Assembly (NCBI RefSeq): GCF_042648505.1
Contig: NZ_JBHRXK010000006.1
Coordinates: forward strand, 103,505 to 167,504
DNA: 64,000 nucleotides
Direction: 5' to 3'
Source of the DNA: Lysobacter_L cavernae
GTDB lineage: Bacteria > Pseudomonadota > Gammaproteobacteria > Xanthomonadales > Xanthomonadaceae
Below the pieces are notes generated by a model, which had not been told where the DNA came from, made no database searches, and saw nothing but the letters and a program-made list of their open reading frames with translations. Positions 8,786 through 16,772 of this stretch are shown here, piece by piece; the first letter of the stretch is position 1, and every line of letters begins with the position of its first letter. Both the position numbers and the translations under genes were made by a program.

Positions 8786-10689
8786 GCGCGCTGACCACGG
8801 ACCTGCCGGCGTCGGCCCTGCCCTGGCTCGTCGCCGGTCTGCTTGCCCTCGCGGTGGTGCTGGCGAGCGCGCGCCTGCTGTACCGGCAGCTGCGCGGCGA
8901 TGCCGCGCAGCGCTCGCGCGGCTGGCGCCTGGCGCTGTTGCTGCTGGGCCAGCCACTGTGCGCGGCGCTGCTGTACGCGGCACTGCTGCCGCCGACGCGA
9001 CCGGGCGAAGCCGGCACGATGGTGGTCGCCACGGCCGGTGCCACCGCCGCACAGCTCGATGCGCGCACGACCGGCGACACCCTGGTCGCCTTGCCCGAGG
9101 CGCCGTCGCTGGCGGGCGCTGAACCGGTGCCCGACCTCGCCACCGCCTTGCGGCGTCATCCCGGCACGCAACGTCTGCGCGTGGTCGGCGCGGGACTGGA
9201 AGCACGCGATCGCGACGCCGTGCGCGGCCTCGCACTCGCCTTCCAGCCGCCTGCATTGCCGCGCGGGCTGGTCGAGCTGTCCGCGCCGCAACGTGTCGCC
9301 GCCGGCGCCGGGTTTTTCATCGGTGGCCGCGCCGCGGCGTTGCCCGGCGGCAGCGCCGAACTGCTCGATCCCACTCTGCAACGCGTCGATCGCGTGGCCT
9401 TGCCCGCGGACGGCCGCTTCACGCTCAGCGCGACCGCACGCGTGACCGGGCCGGCCCGCTTCACGTTGCGCCTTCGCCCCGGAGGAAGTCCCCTTGGGGG
9501 GCGCGATGCGCAGCAGCAGATCGTCGCCGACACCGGCGTACCGCTGCTGATCACCGCCGACAGCGCCCCGCGCGTGCTGCTGCTGGCTGGCGCGCCCAAC
9601 CCCGAACTGAAGTACCTGCGGCGCTGGGCCCGCGATGCCGGCCTGCCGCTGCACACCCAGATCAGTGTCGGCGGCGGCCTGCAACTGGGCGATGCACCGA
9701 TCGCGTTGAACGCGGCCAACCTCGCCCGCTTCGACCTGGTGGTGCTCGACGAACGCGCGTGGTCGGCGCTCGGCGACGCGCCGCGAGCCGCGCTGGTCGA
9801 GGCACTGCGCGGCGGGCTGGGGGTAGTGCTGCGCGTGACCGCGGCCTTGTCGGACAACGAGCGCCGCCGGTTGCGGGCGCTGGGTTTCGCACTCGACGCC
9901 GGCCGCGACGCGGCCGTGGTGCAGCTGCCTCACACCGCGCGCGACGACGATGCCCAGCGCGCGCGCATCGGCCCGGGCACGCGCGATGCGCCGCGCAGCC
10001 GCGATGACGCGATCGCCGAAGCCCCGATGCTGACCCGGCGCGCGGTGCGCCTGGCCGCAACCGATGCCAGCCCGCTGCTGCACGATGCCACCGGCACCTG
10101 GCTGGCCGCCTGGCGCGCCGAAGGCCGCGGCCGCATCGCCGTGTCGACCCTGACCGACAGCTACCGGCTGGTGCTGGCCGGGCGCGATGACCTGCACGGC
10201 GAGTTGTGGAGCACGGTTTTCGCCACGCTCGCGCGCGCGCAATCCGAGCGCCTCGCCGTCGTCGAAGGCGAGGCCCGCCAGGGCCAGCGCGTCGCGCTGT
10301 GCGGCGTCACCGCAGCAGCGCGCGTGGTCACCCCCAGCGGCGCGGCGGTGACGCTGCTGCCCGATCCGAGCACCGGCGCGCGCGCCTGCGCCGGCTTCTG
10401 GCCGCGCGAAGCCGGCTGGCATCGGCTGCAGCAAGGCGACCGCGCACAACTGTTCGCCGTGATCGCACACGGCGATGCGCCGGGCCTGCACGCCGCCGCG
10501 CTACGCGACGCCACGCTGCGCCTTGCCGGCGCGCCGGGTGGCACGACGGCCGCCGCGCCGGCGCGCCATCCGGGGCCACGCTGGCCGTGGTGGCTGGCGT
10601 GGCTGCTGGCAAGCGCGGGCCTGTGGTGGCTGGAGCGTGCCCGCGCCGGCCACGTCGGCGACGCCTCGGCTCGGGCCGCAGATGGGTGA
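8782..10689 (+). CDS. Large membrane-anchored protein at end of MoxR/Bat operon
   Basis: ATG 8782 has GGAGG upstream and overlaps the preceding stop by ATGA. The 635-residue protein has membrane segments at about residues 11-33 and 45-68 and a C-terminal one near 600-620 (WPWWLAWLLASAGLWWLERA). Between them is an extracytoplasmic region with a glutamine amidotransferase-like fold pattern (PRVLLLAGAPNPELKYLRRW, FDLVVLDERAW, GRIAVSTLTDSYRL) as found in the last gene of several Bat operons. No nucleophile Cys is apparent. It closes the operon; the next gene is 143 bases away. Identity beyond membrane location is uncertain. Confidence 0.75.
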   Translation: MSALTTDLPASALPWLVAGLLALAVVLASARLLYRQLRGDAAQRSRGWRLALLLLGQPLCAALLYAALLPPTRPGEAGTMVVATAGATAAQLDARTTGDTLVALPEAPSLAGAEPVPDLATALRRHPGTQRLRVVGAGLEARDRDAVRGLALAFQPPALPRGLVELSAPQRVAAGAGFFIGGRAAALPGGSAELLDPTLQRVDRVALPADGRFTLSATARVTGPARFTLRLRPGGSPLGGRDAQQQIVADTGVPLLITADSAPRVLLLAGAPNPELKYLRRWARDAGLPLHTQISVGGGLQLGDAPIALNAANLARFDLVVLDERAWSALGDAPRAALVEALRGGLGVVLRVTAALSDNERRRLRALGFALDAGRDAAVVQLPHTARDDDAQRARIGPGTRDAPRSRDDAIAEAPMLTRRAVRLAATDASPLLHDATGTWLAAWRAEGRGRIAVSTLTDSYRLVLAGRDDLHGELWSTVFATLARAQSERLAVVEGEARQGQRVALCGVTAAARVVTPSGAAVTLLPDPSTGARACAGFWPREAGWHRLQQGDRAQLFAVIAHGDAPGLHAAALRDATLRLAGAPGGTTAAAPARHPGPRWPWWLAWLLASAGLWWLERARAGHVGDASARAADG

Positions 10690-10832
10690 CCGCGGAGGGG
10701 TACCTGCCGCAGCATCGCCCGGCCGTCGTTTCGTATATTGGCCAGCTGGCCTGCGCCCCGGCGGACCTTCATGCGCCCCACACGTCCGCGGCCACAGGCT
10801 GCGGCCACCTGCTCACCTTCCGGAGAAGCCCC

Positions 10833-11132
10833 ATGTCCCGCATCGCCCTGCCCGCCGCCGTCCTGCTGCTGTCCCTTTCCGCCTGCACCAGTGCGCCGCC
10901 GGTCGCCGGTGGACCGCAGCCGCCGAGCGGCGTGTGCAATGCCGAAGGCGCGCGCTGGGCGATCGGCTCGGGCGTCAACGATGACGTGGTCAACCGCATC
11001 CTGCGCGACACCGGCAGCCGCGACGCGCGCGTGCTGCGCCCGGGCCAGGCGGTGACCATGGACTTCCGCCAGGACCGCGTCAGCATCGACGTCAACGACC
11101 GCGGCGCGATCACCGGCATCCGCTGCGGCTAA
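10833..11132 (+). CDS. I78-family peptidase inhibitor, lipoprotein
   Basis: The 99-residue product starts with a lipoprotein signal (LLLSLSAC18) and continues with an I78 domain: CNAEGARWAIGSGVNDD, VVNRILRDTGSRDARVLRPG and the end DVNDRGAITGIRCG, with two cysteines placed to form a disulfide. I78 proteins inhibit trypsin-, chymotrypsin- or subtilisin-like serine proteases. GGAGAAG lies just upstream of the ATG. It is a single gene after the Bat operon. Inference: it protects the periplasm from the cell's own exported proteases or from competitors' proteases. Confidence 0.88.
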   Translation: MSRIALPAAVLLLSLSACTSAPPVAGGPQPPSGVCNAEGARWAIGSGVNDDVVNRILRDTGSRDARVLRPGQAVTMDFRQDRVSIDVNDRGAITGIRCG

Positions 11133-11272
11133 ACCGCCCGCGCAGCGAGCGCGCGGCGATCGACCACGCGTGCCCGCTGCGTTGTCGGCGGCGTGATCGG
11201 CGCGGCCTGCGGTCGGGCGCCGTGTCGACGACAAACATCCACTGATGCAGGCGCCCCTGCATGGAGACCCCG

Positions 11273-11746
11273 ATGCGCCGTCCCGTGTGGTTGATCGCCG
11301 CGATCGTGCTGCTCGGCCTGTGGGCCTGGAGCCAGCGCACCGACCGCAACGCCGTGCCTTCGCCGCCACCGGCGCCGTCGGAGGCCGTGGCAGTGCGCGA
11401 CGGCGCCGCGCGCGTGCCCGCACCGGCCGAGCAAGCGCGCTACCCCGCCTTCCTCCCGCGCGAAGCCCACGACGTGCTCGCGCGCATCGCCCGCGGCGGG
11501 CCGTACGCCTACCGCCAGGACGGCGGCGTGTTCCAGAACCGCGAGCGGCGCCTGCCCAGGCAGCCGCGCGGCTACTACCGCGAGTACACCGTCGACACGC
11601 CGGGTTCGGACGACCGCGGCGCTCGCCGGCTCATCACCGGCGGCGGCATTGCGGGTGAAAGCCCGCCGGTCGAGTACTGGTACAGCGACGACCATTACCG
11701 CAGCTTCCGCCGCTTCGCCTGGCCCACCGGAGACGCACCGCCATGA
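11273..11746 (+). CDS. Secreted guanyl-specific ribonuclease (T1/barnase type)
   Basis: The 157-residue protein has an N-terminal hydrophobic segment (residues 4-19) that serves as signal peptide or anchor, a Pro/Ala linker, and a microbial ribonuclease domain from about residue 55. The catalytic trio of the N1/T1/barnase superfamily is visible: E104 in YYREYTV, R118/R119 in GARRLITG, and H141 in DDHYRSF. The start at 11273 is preferred over the in-frame ATG at 11261 because GGAG at 11263-11266 sits at the right distance. The stop overlaps the downstream barstar-like gene by ATGA. Such enzymes cleave RNA after guanosine; the overlap with the inhibitor gene strongly supports an active enzyme. 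Confidence 0.9.
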   Translation: MRRPVWLIAAIVLLGLWAWSQRTDRNAVPSPPPAPSEAVAVRDGAARVPAPAEQARYPAFLPREAHDVLARIARGGPYAYRQDGGVFQNRERRLPRQPRGYYREYTVDTPGSDDRGARRLITGGGIAGESPPVEYWYSDDHYRSFRRFAWPTGDAPP

Positions 11747-12180
11747 ACGCCACCGATTTGCGCTCGGTGCTGGCCGATGCCGAGCACAGCGGCGCCTACT
11801 TCGTCGCCGACACCGACACCGAGGCGATGGCGCAGGCCGGAGCCGCGCTTGGTTACGCGGTGCTGCGCATCGACCTGGCCGGCTGCACCGACAAGACCGA
11901 GCTGATGCGGCGCTTCGCCACGGCCGGGCAGTTTCCGGGCTGGTTCGGCGGCAACTGGGACGCGCTGGCCGACGTGCTCGGCGACCTGTCGTGGCTGCGC
12001 GGCGACGGTTACCTGGTGCTGGTCGAGCACGCCAGCGACTGGCGCGCCGCCCACGGCGAGGACTTCGACACCCTGCTCGACCTGCTCAACGAGGCCGCCT
12101 TCCGCTGGGCCGAACAGGACACCGCGTTCTGGGCGCTGCTGCCGTTCCCGGCCGAGCAGCTGGCGGCGCTGGACGACTGA
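11743..12180 (+). CDS. Barstar-family ribonuclease inhibitor
   Basis: The 145-residue protein has no signal peptide and contains a barstar domain: VLRIDLAGCTDKTELMRRFATA, then FPGWFGGNWDALADVLGDLSWL, the region that plugs the active site in barstar. It starts inside the stop of the ribonuclease gene (ATGA at 11743-11746), ensuring coupled synthesis. Known family role: a cytoplasmic inhibitor that keeps the co-encoded RNase inactive until it is exported. It is longer than Bacillus barstar (90 residues), with N- and C-terminal extensions. The pair is a textbook toxin-immunity arrangement, though it could also serve only nutrition. Confidence 0.92.
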   Translation: MNATDLRSVLADAEHSGAYFVADTDTEAMAQAGAALGYAVLRIDLAGCTDKTELMRRFATAGQFPGWFGGNWDALADVLGDLSWLRGDGYLVLVEHASDWRAAHGEDFDTLLDLLNEAAFRWAEQDTAFWALLPFPAEQLAALDD

Positions 12181-12225
12181 GCCACGGCGAACGCCCCACC
12201 GCACGCGTCGCGGTCGTGCCCGTGC

Positions 12226-12459
12226 TCAGATGCGGTCGTCGATGCCTTTGACGCCGGCCTGCTTGGCGCAGTGCGCGCAGCAATAGAAGACGCCGTCGTG
12301 TTCGGCGCCGTGGCCGACGATGCGGCAATCACAGTGCGCGCAGCGCGGCGCCAGCGCGTGGATGGCGCACTCGAACGAATCGAAGGTGCCGCTGCCGCGC
12401 GGCATGGTGACGGTGAAGGCCTTGTCGTAGTCGTTGCCGCAGACATCGCACTTGGCCAT
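12226..12459 (-). CDS. Small Cys-rich zinc-ribbon protein
   Basis: The 77-residue protein starts MAKCDVCGNDYDKAFTV; a GAGG box precedes this ATG, which I prefer to the in-frame ATG at 12471. It has CDVC near the start, FECAIH in the middle and two more clusters CAHCDC and CCAHC near the end, with His residues between: enough ligands for two structural zinc ions. It resembles small metallothionein-like or zinc-ribbon proteins of unknown role found in soil bacteria. It converges with the barstar-like gene with 45 bases between. No function is assigned. Confidence 0.75.
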   Translation of the reverse strand: MAKCDVCGNDYDKAFTVTMPRGSGTFDSFECAIHALAPRCAHCDCRIVGHGAEHDGVFYCCAHCAKQAGVKGIDDRI

Positions 12460-12784
12460 GGCGCACCTCATCGACCGGGAGAGAGCCGGCAGTGTCGCGC
12501 GGGCGGGCGTGATGCCCGGTGAAACCCGGCCCGCTTGCGGCCGGTGCCGCGCCGCCGGTCGGGCGCGGTTCGCAGCGGCGAATGAATATTTTATTTTTCT
12601 AACCGTGTCGACGGTAATCGAATAATCGCTGCCGTAGAAAGGACGGGCAACACCGGGAACCGGCGGAACCGGAGGTCGGATCCGTCCACCCGCAGGCAGT
12701 GCCAGTGGACCGCTTGCACCGCACGGGTACGACGGTAGGACGACCGTTCCGGGTTCCCACCCTCTCTCATAGACAAGGACATGG
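12460..12784. other. Non-coding gap upstream of amidase gene
   Basis: This 325-base gap separates the divergent zinc-ribbon and amidase genes. An AT-rich island at 12582-12603 (AATGAATATTTTATTTTTCT) contrasts with the GC-rich surroundings and is the best candidate for promoter DNA, but no -35/-10 pair can be named with confidence. No small gene was seen. Confidence 0.5.
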
Positions 12785-14683
12785 ATGATGAAAACGTCTT
12801 CGATACGGATGATATCTGCAGTGTTGGGCGGGGTATTGGCGTCCAGCGCGATGGCGGCATCGCCGCTGGTGCCGGAGGACCAGGCGCTGGCGACGCGCCT
12901 GCAACTCGAGGAAACCCGGCTGCGCCCGCAACGTGCCGCCTTCGCCGGCTACTTCAAGCAGGCGTACGCCCGCTACCCGGCGATCCCGGCCGGCACGCTC
13001 GAGGCGATCGCCTACGTGCAGACCCGCTGGGTGCATCTGAGCCCGACGCCGCTCGCGCAAAGCACTAACCATCACCACATGCCACAGGCCTTCGGTGTGA
13101 TGGGCCTGTACCACGGCGACGGTTTCGCCGATCAGGTCGGCGACGCCGCACGCTTGCTGGCAGTACCGGTGTCGAAAGTGATCAACGACCCGCGCACCAA
13201 CATCCTCGGCGCCGCGGCGTTGCTTGACCGCGACATCCGCGCCACCAGTACGGCCACGCGGCCCGGTAACGACGAGATCACGCCGGCGCTGGCGCGTTAC
13301 GCCGGGTTTGCGCCGGGCGTGAGCCAGGTGCAGGACTTCGCCCGCACCGGCTTCGCCTTCGACGTGCTGCTGGCGCAGGACCGCGGCGTCAACGACCGCG
13401 GCATCCAGGTGCCCGAGCGCGCGGTGCGGTGGGAGCGTGCGTTCACGCCGAGCCAGCTGGTGCAGCAGCAGGCGCCGTTCGTGCGCCTCGATGTCGAGAA
13501 CGACAACGTCCTCACCGAACAGTTTTCCATCGACCCGCGCACCGAGACCCTGCGCCGCACGGATACTGGCACCGACGGCCGCGTCCAGGCCGCCGCCACC
13601 GACATCGGCATCCTGAGCACCGACTACGGCCCGGCGATCTGGGATCCGGCCAGCGCCTCCAACTACACCGCCTCGCGCAGCCAGGCGGTCAGTGCGGTCA
13701 CCATCCACACCGCACAGGGCAGCTACGCCGGCACGATCTCGTGGTTCAAGAACGCGGCCGCCAGCGTCAGCGCCCATTACGTGATCCGCAGCTCCGACGG
13801 CCAGGTCACGCAGATGGTGCGCAACGCCCACACCGCCTGGCACGTCGGCAACCACAACGGCTACACGCTGGGCATCGAGCACGAGGGCTACGTCAATAAC
13901 AGCTCGTGGTACACCAGCGCGATGTACAACAGCTCGGCGGCGCTGGTGCGCTCGTTCTGCGCCACCTACAGCGCCATCCCCTGTGCCAGCGCCTACAACG
14001 GCGCCGCCAGCAGCGGCATCAATGTGCTGCCAGCCAGCACCAAGATCAAAGGTCACCAGCACTACAGCGGCCAGACCCACACCGACCCCGGCATCAACTG
14101 GGACTGGCGCCGTTACTACACCCTGCTCAACCCCGGCAGCGGCGGCACCACCAAGGTGCTCGACGGCTTCGAGAGCAGCGTCGGCCACTTCGACACCAGC
14201 CCGGCCTATTCGGGCAGCACCACCGGCATCGCCACGACGTCGACGACCACGCGCGACTGCACCACCCGCAAGAACGGCAGCTGCTCGCTGCGCGTGCTGC
14301 TCGAGGACAACAGCGCCACCACCGCCGACTGGGCCGTGCGCCTGCTCTCGTCCAGCGGCAACCCGGCCAGCAACACCGCGCTGACCCGCGCCAACGGCCG
14401 GATCGGCTTCTGGGTCTACAGCGGCGGCAGCGGCATGAGCGTGGCGGTCGGCATCGATGACAGCGACGGCACCGAGCGCTCGGTCAGCCGCGCACTGGCG
14501 GCCAACACCTGGACCTATGTCGAGTGGAACCTGACCGATGCTGCGCAGTGGGGCGCCTGGGTTGGCGGCAGTGACGGTGCGATCACCGCCGCCACGGTCA
14601 AACTCGATGCGATCTGGCTGTACCACGCGCAGACCAGCTACGACGTCAACGTCTACATCGACGACGTGCAGATCAAGAACTGA
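12785..14683 (+). CDS. Secreted N-acetylmuramoyl-L-alanine amidase, multidomain
   Basis: The 632-residue protein has a Sec signal (cleavage near AMAAS, residue 25). Residues about 40-175 resemble a goose-type/SLT lysozyme fold (IPAGTLEAIAYVQTRW, FGVMGLYHGDGF, INDPRTNILGAAALL), but the position of the catalytic Glu holds Gln. Residues about 290-450 form an Amidase_2 domain with zinc ligands in AVTIHTAQG and in THTDPGINWDW, and the conserved YTLGIEHEGYV. Residues 455-632 look like a beta-sandwich carbohydrate-binding module ending in YIDDVQIKN. It cleaves the amide bond between MurNAc and the stem peptide of peptidoglycan. AAGGA lies before ATG 12785 (12788 is also possible). Role inferred: cell-wall lysis outside the cell. 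Confidence 0.9.
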   Translation: MMKTSSIRMISAVLGGVLASSAMAASPLVPEDQALATRLQLEETRLRPQRAAFAGYFKQAYARYPAIPAGTLEAIAYVQTRWVHLSPTPLAQSTNHHHMPQAFGVMGLYHGDGFADQVGDAARLLAVPVSKVINDPRTNILGAAALLDRDIRATSTATRPGNDEITPALARYAGFAPGVSQVQDFARTGFAFDVLLAQDRGVNDRGIQVPERAVRWERAFTPSQLVQQQAPFVRLDVENDNVLTEQFSIDPRTETLRRTDTGTDGRVQAAATDIGILSTDYGPAIWDPASASNYTASRSQAVSAVTIHTAQGSYAGTISWFKNAAASVSAHYVIRSSDGQVTQMVRNAHTAWHVGNHNGYTLGIEHEGYVNNSSWYTSAMYNSSAALVRSFCATYSAIPCASAYNGAASSGINVLPASTKIKGHQHYSGQTHTDPGINWDWRRYYTLLNPGSGGTTKVLDGFESSVGHFDTSPAYSGSTTGIATTSTTTRDCTTRKNGSCSLRVLLEDNSATTADWAVRLLSSSGNPASNTALTRANGRIGFWVYSGGSGMSVAVGIDDSDGTERSVSRALAANTWTYVEWNLTDAAQWGAWVGGSDGAITAATVKLDAIWLYHAQTSYDVNVYIDDVQIKN

Positions 14684-14695
14684 GGCATCGCCATT

Positions 14696-14725
14696 GCAGC
14701 GCAGGCGCCCACGCGCCTGCGCTGC
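14696..14725. terminator. Bidirectional hairpin between convergent genes
   Basis: A perfect 13-bp stem (GCAGCGCAGGCGC with its complement) closes a 4-base loop, directly between the amidase stop at 14683 and the lipoprotein stop at 14726 on the other strand. There is no T-run on either side, so it is a hairpin terminator only by position and stability. Confidence 0.65.
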
Positions 14726-14950
14726 TCAGGTGCCGTCGTCGCCCTGGCCGGACAGGTCGATCGGACGCGCCGCATCGCTGCGGCGTGCCTCCACCTTGCG
14801 CTCGCACCAGGCCGGGCCCGGATCGTTGGGGTGATCGGGGTGGCTGGCACACTCCGGGCGCGCGTCGACGAGCGGATTGGTGTCGTGGTACTCGACGCCA
14901 CTGCAACCGGCGAGCACACCGACCACGGCACACACGACTCCCAGGCGCAT
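14726..14950 (-). CDS. Small putative lipoprotein
   Basis: The 74-residue product starts MRLGVVCAVVGVLAGCSG, a lipoprotein signal with lipobox LAGC (Cys16). AGGAG sits upstream of the start. The mature part of under 60 residues has two further cysteines (PECASHP and PAWCERK) that could form a disulfide, and no recognisable domain. It lies 68 bases downstream of the MFS gene on the same strand and may be its last operon member. Function unknown. Confidence 0.7.
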   Translation of the reverse strand: MRLGVVCAVVGVLAGCSGVEYHDTNPLVDARPECASHPDHPNDPGPAWCERKVEARRSDAARPIDLSGQGDDGT

Positions 14951-15018
14951 CGCGCTTCTCCTGTCCCTGTCTGGCCGGCGCAGTATCGACGGACACCGGT
15001 GCCGGCGCCAAGCGGCGC

Positions 15019-16284
15019 TCAGGCCGGCTCGGTCGCCGCAGCCGCCGCGCTGGTCTGTGGCGTGCGCGCATAGCGCCAGGCGATCAACACCGCGACGACG
15101 AGCAGCAGCGAGGCGATCAGGAACGGCGCGCCCGGCAGGCGCACCGGCGCGCGCGTGTCGATGAAGTAACCGAAGCTGCCGGCGAAGACCGCCGGGCCGA
15201 TGATGCCGGCCAGGCTGACCAGGCTCATCAGCGCGCCCTGGATGCGGCCCTGCACCTCCGGCCCGACCTGGCGCGTGATCAGCGCCTGCGTCGACGGTGC
15301 CGCCAGGCCCCACACGGCCGAGATCGGCAAGCCGACCAGGAACATCCAGCCGACCTCGGCGAAGCCATAGATCGCGAAACCCACCGCGCCGCAGCCCAGC
15401 CCGAGGATCAGCGCGCGGCGTTCGCCCAGCCAGTGCACCGCCTTGCCGACCAGGCCGGCCTGCACGATCACGCTGAACACGCCGACCAGGGCGAGCACGT
15501 AGCTGACCTCGCGCGGGCCCCAGTGGTACTGGTAGTCGGCGAACAGCACGAACACGCTCGGGTAGACGTAATGCGCCAGGTTGGCGATGAACACCACCGC
15601 TGCCAGGCCAAACACCTGCGGGTAGCGCTTGAGCAGCACCAATGAACCCAGCGGATTGGCATGCGACCAGTCGAAGCGCGCGCTGCGTTTTTCCTTCGGC
15701 AGCGATTCGGGCAACACGAACCAGCCGTAGCAGAAATTGACGATGGCCAGGCCGGCGGCAAACCAGAACGGCAGGCGCAGGTCGATCTCGCCCAGTTGCC
15801 CGCCGATCAGCGGGCCGACGATGAAGCCGACGCCGAAGGCGGCGCCGAGCAGGCCGTAGCTCTTGGCGCGCTGGTCGGCCGGGATGACGTCGGCGACGTA
15901 GGCATTGGCGGTGGTGAAACTGGCCGAGGTGATGCCGGAAATGATGCGGCCCACCAGCAGCCAGGCCAGCGACGGCGCCAGCGCCATGAACACGAAGTCC
16001 AGGCCCAGGCCCAGGCACGACAGCAGGATCACCGGGCGCCGGCCGAAGCGGTCCGACAGCGCCCCCTGGATCGGCGCGGTCACGAACTGGATCGCCGCAA
16101 ACAGGAAACCGAACGCCGCCACCCAGTACGCCGCGTGCGCGGTGTCGCCGCCGGCGAACTGTTCGATCAGGTGCGGCAGCACCGGAATGATCAGTCCGAA
16201 CGCGAGGACGTCGATCAGGATGGTGACGAAGATGAAAGCGAGCGCGGCACGGCGAACGCCCGGCTTGGCGGCATGGTCGGACAC
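15019..16284 (-). CDS. TetA-type MFS exporter
   Basis: The protein has 12 predicted membrane segments and the MFS motif A GALSDRFGRRPVILL after segment 2, with the D1 motif in segment 1 (FVTILIDVLAFGLIIPVLP) that marks the TCR/Tet drug:H+ antiporter group. No ATG is available at the 5' end: GTG 16284 gives MSDHAAKPG and TTG 16293 gives three more residues; neither has a strong ribosome site, so the start is uncertain. At about 421 residues it has the usual TetA length. Related proteins export tetracyclines or other drugs; substrate specificity cannot be read from the sequence. Confidence 0.88.
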   Translation of the reverse strand: MSDHAAKPGVRRAALAFIFVTILIDVLAFGLIIPVLPHLIEQFAGGDTAHAAYWVAAFGFLFAAIQFVTAPIQGALSDRFGRRPVILLSCLGLGLDFVFMALAPSLAWLLVGRIISGITSASFTTANAYVADVIPADQRAKSYGLLGAAFGVGFIVGPLIGGQLGEIDLRLPFWFAAGLAIVNFCYGWFVLPESLPKEKRSARFDWSHANPLGSLVLLKRYPQVFGLAAVVFIANLAHYVYPSVFVLFADYQYHWGPREVSYVLALVGVFSVIVQAGLVGKAVHWLGERRALILGLGCGAVGFAIYGFAEVGWMFLVGLPISAVWGLAAPSTQALITRQVGPEVQGRIQGALMSLVSLAGIIGPAVFAGSFGYFIDTRAPVRLPGAPFLIASLLLVVAVLIAWRYARTPQTSAAAAATEPA

Positions 16285-16293
16285 GGGCGGCAA

Positions 16294-16772
16294 GGCTCGA
16301 ATGCGCGGAAACGGGCGCGCAGTCTAGCGCGTCGACGTGGGCCGCCCACCGGCGCCGTCGGGCGGGCTTCGTCCTCGCGCTGCATGCCGGTGTGACGGCG
16401 CGGCGCACGCACGTTCAATGACAGTGCGTTCACGACGCCGCATCCCGTGACCTCTTGGCCCTGCGGCGTGTCCATTGGCTGGCGCCGCGAGACTCATCGC
16501 GCAAGCGCTATCGCGATGGTTTCACGCGTTACTAAATCGCCGCGCTGGCACGCGCTTTTGCCTACGTCGATCAAATACTTAGACGTGTCTGCGGATGAAT
16601 GCGCGGGTACCGGGGCGGGCAAATTGCCGCATCGCACAATTTGTGATTTAGTCGGGAAACACAGGTGGTGAAGCAGGCCGGACCGCGCAAGCGAACCGTG
16701 CTGGCGCGTCCGCGCTCGCCGGCTGTGTCCGCCAGGTTTCGTTGTCCACGATATCCCCGCTTCGGAGTCACG
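16294..16772. promoter_or_regulatory. gltB upstream region with two small palindromes
   Basis: This 479-base gap lies between the divergent MFS and gltB genes. It becomes less GC-rich from 16520 on. Two perfect short palindromes, GCAAATTGC (16619-16627) and CACAATTTGTG (16635-16645), lie 130-155 bases before the gltB ATG and could be operator halves. No gene was seen in it. Confidence 0.45.

Noticed and set aside
16546..16561. TGGCAC...TTTTGC as a sigma-54 promoter of gltB
   Set aside because: The distance between GG and GC is 11 bases, not the required 10, so it is unlikely to be used.
16665..16772. An upstream GTG start for GltB
   Set aside because: It would give a 36-residue longer propeptide without similarity and no ribosome site.
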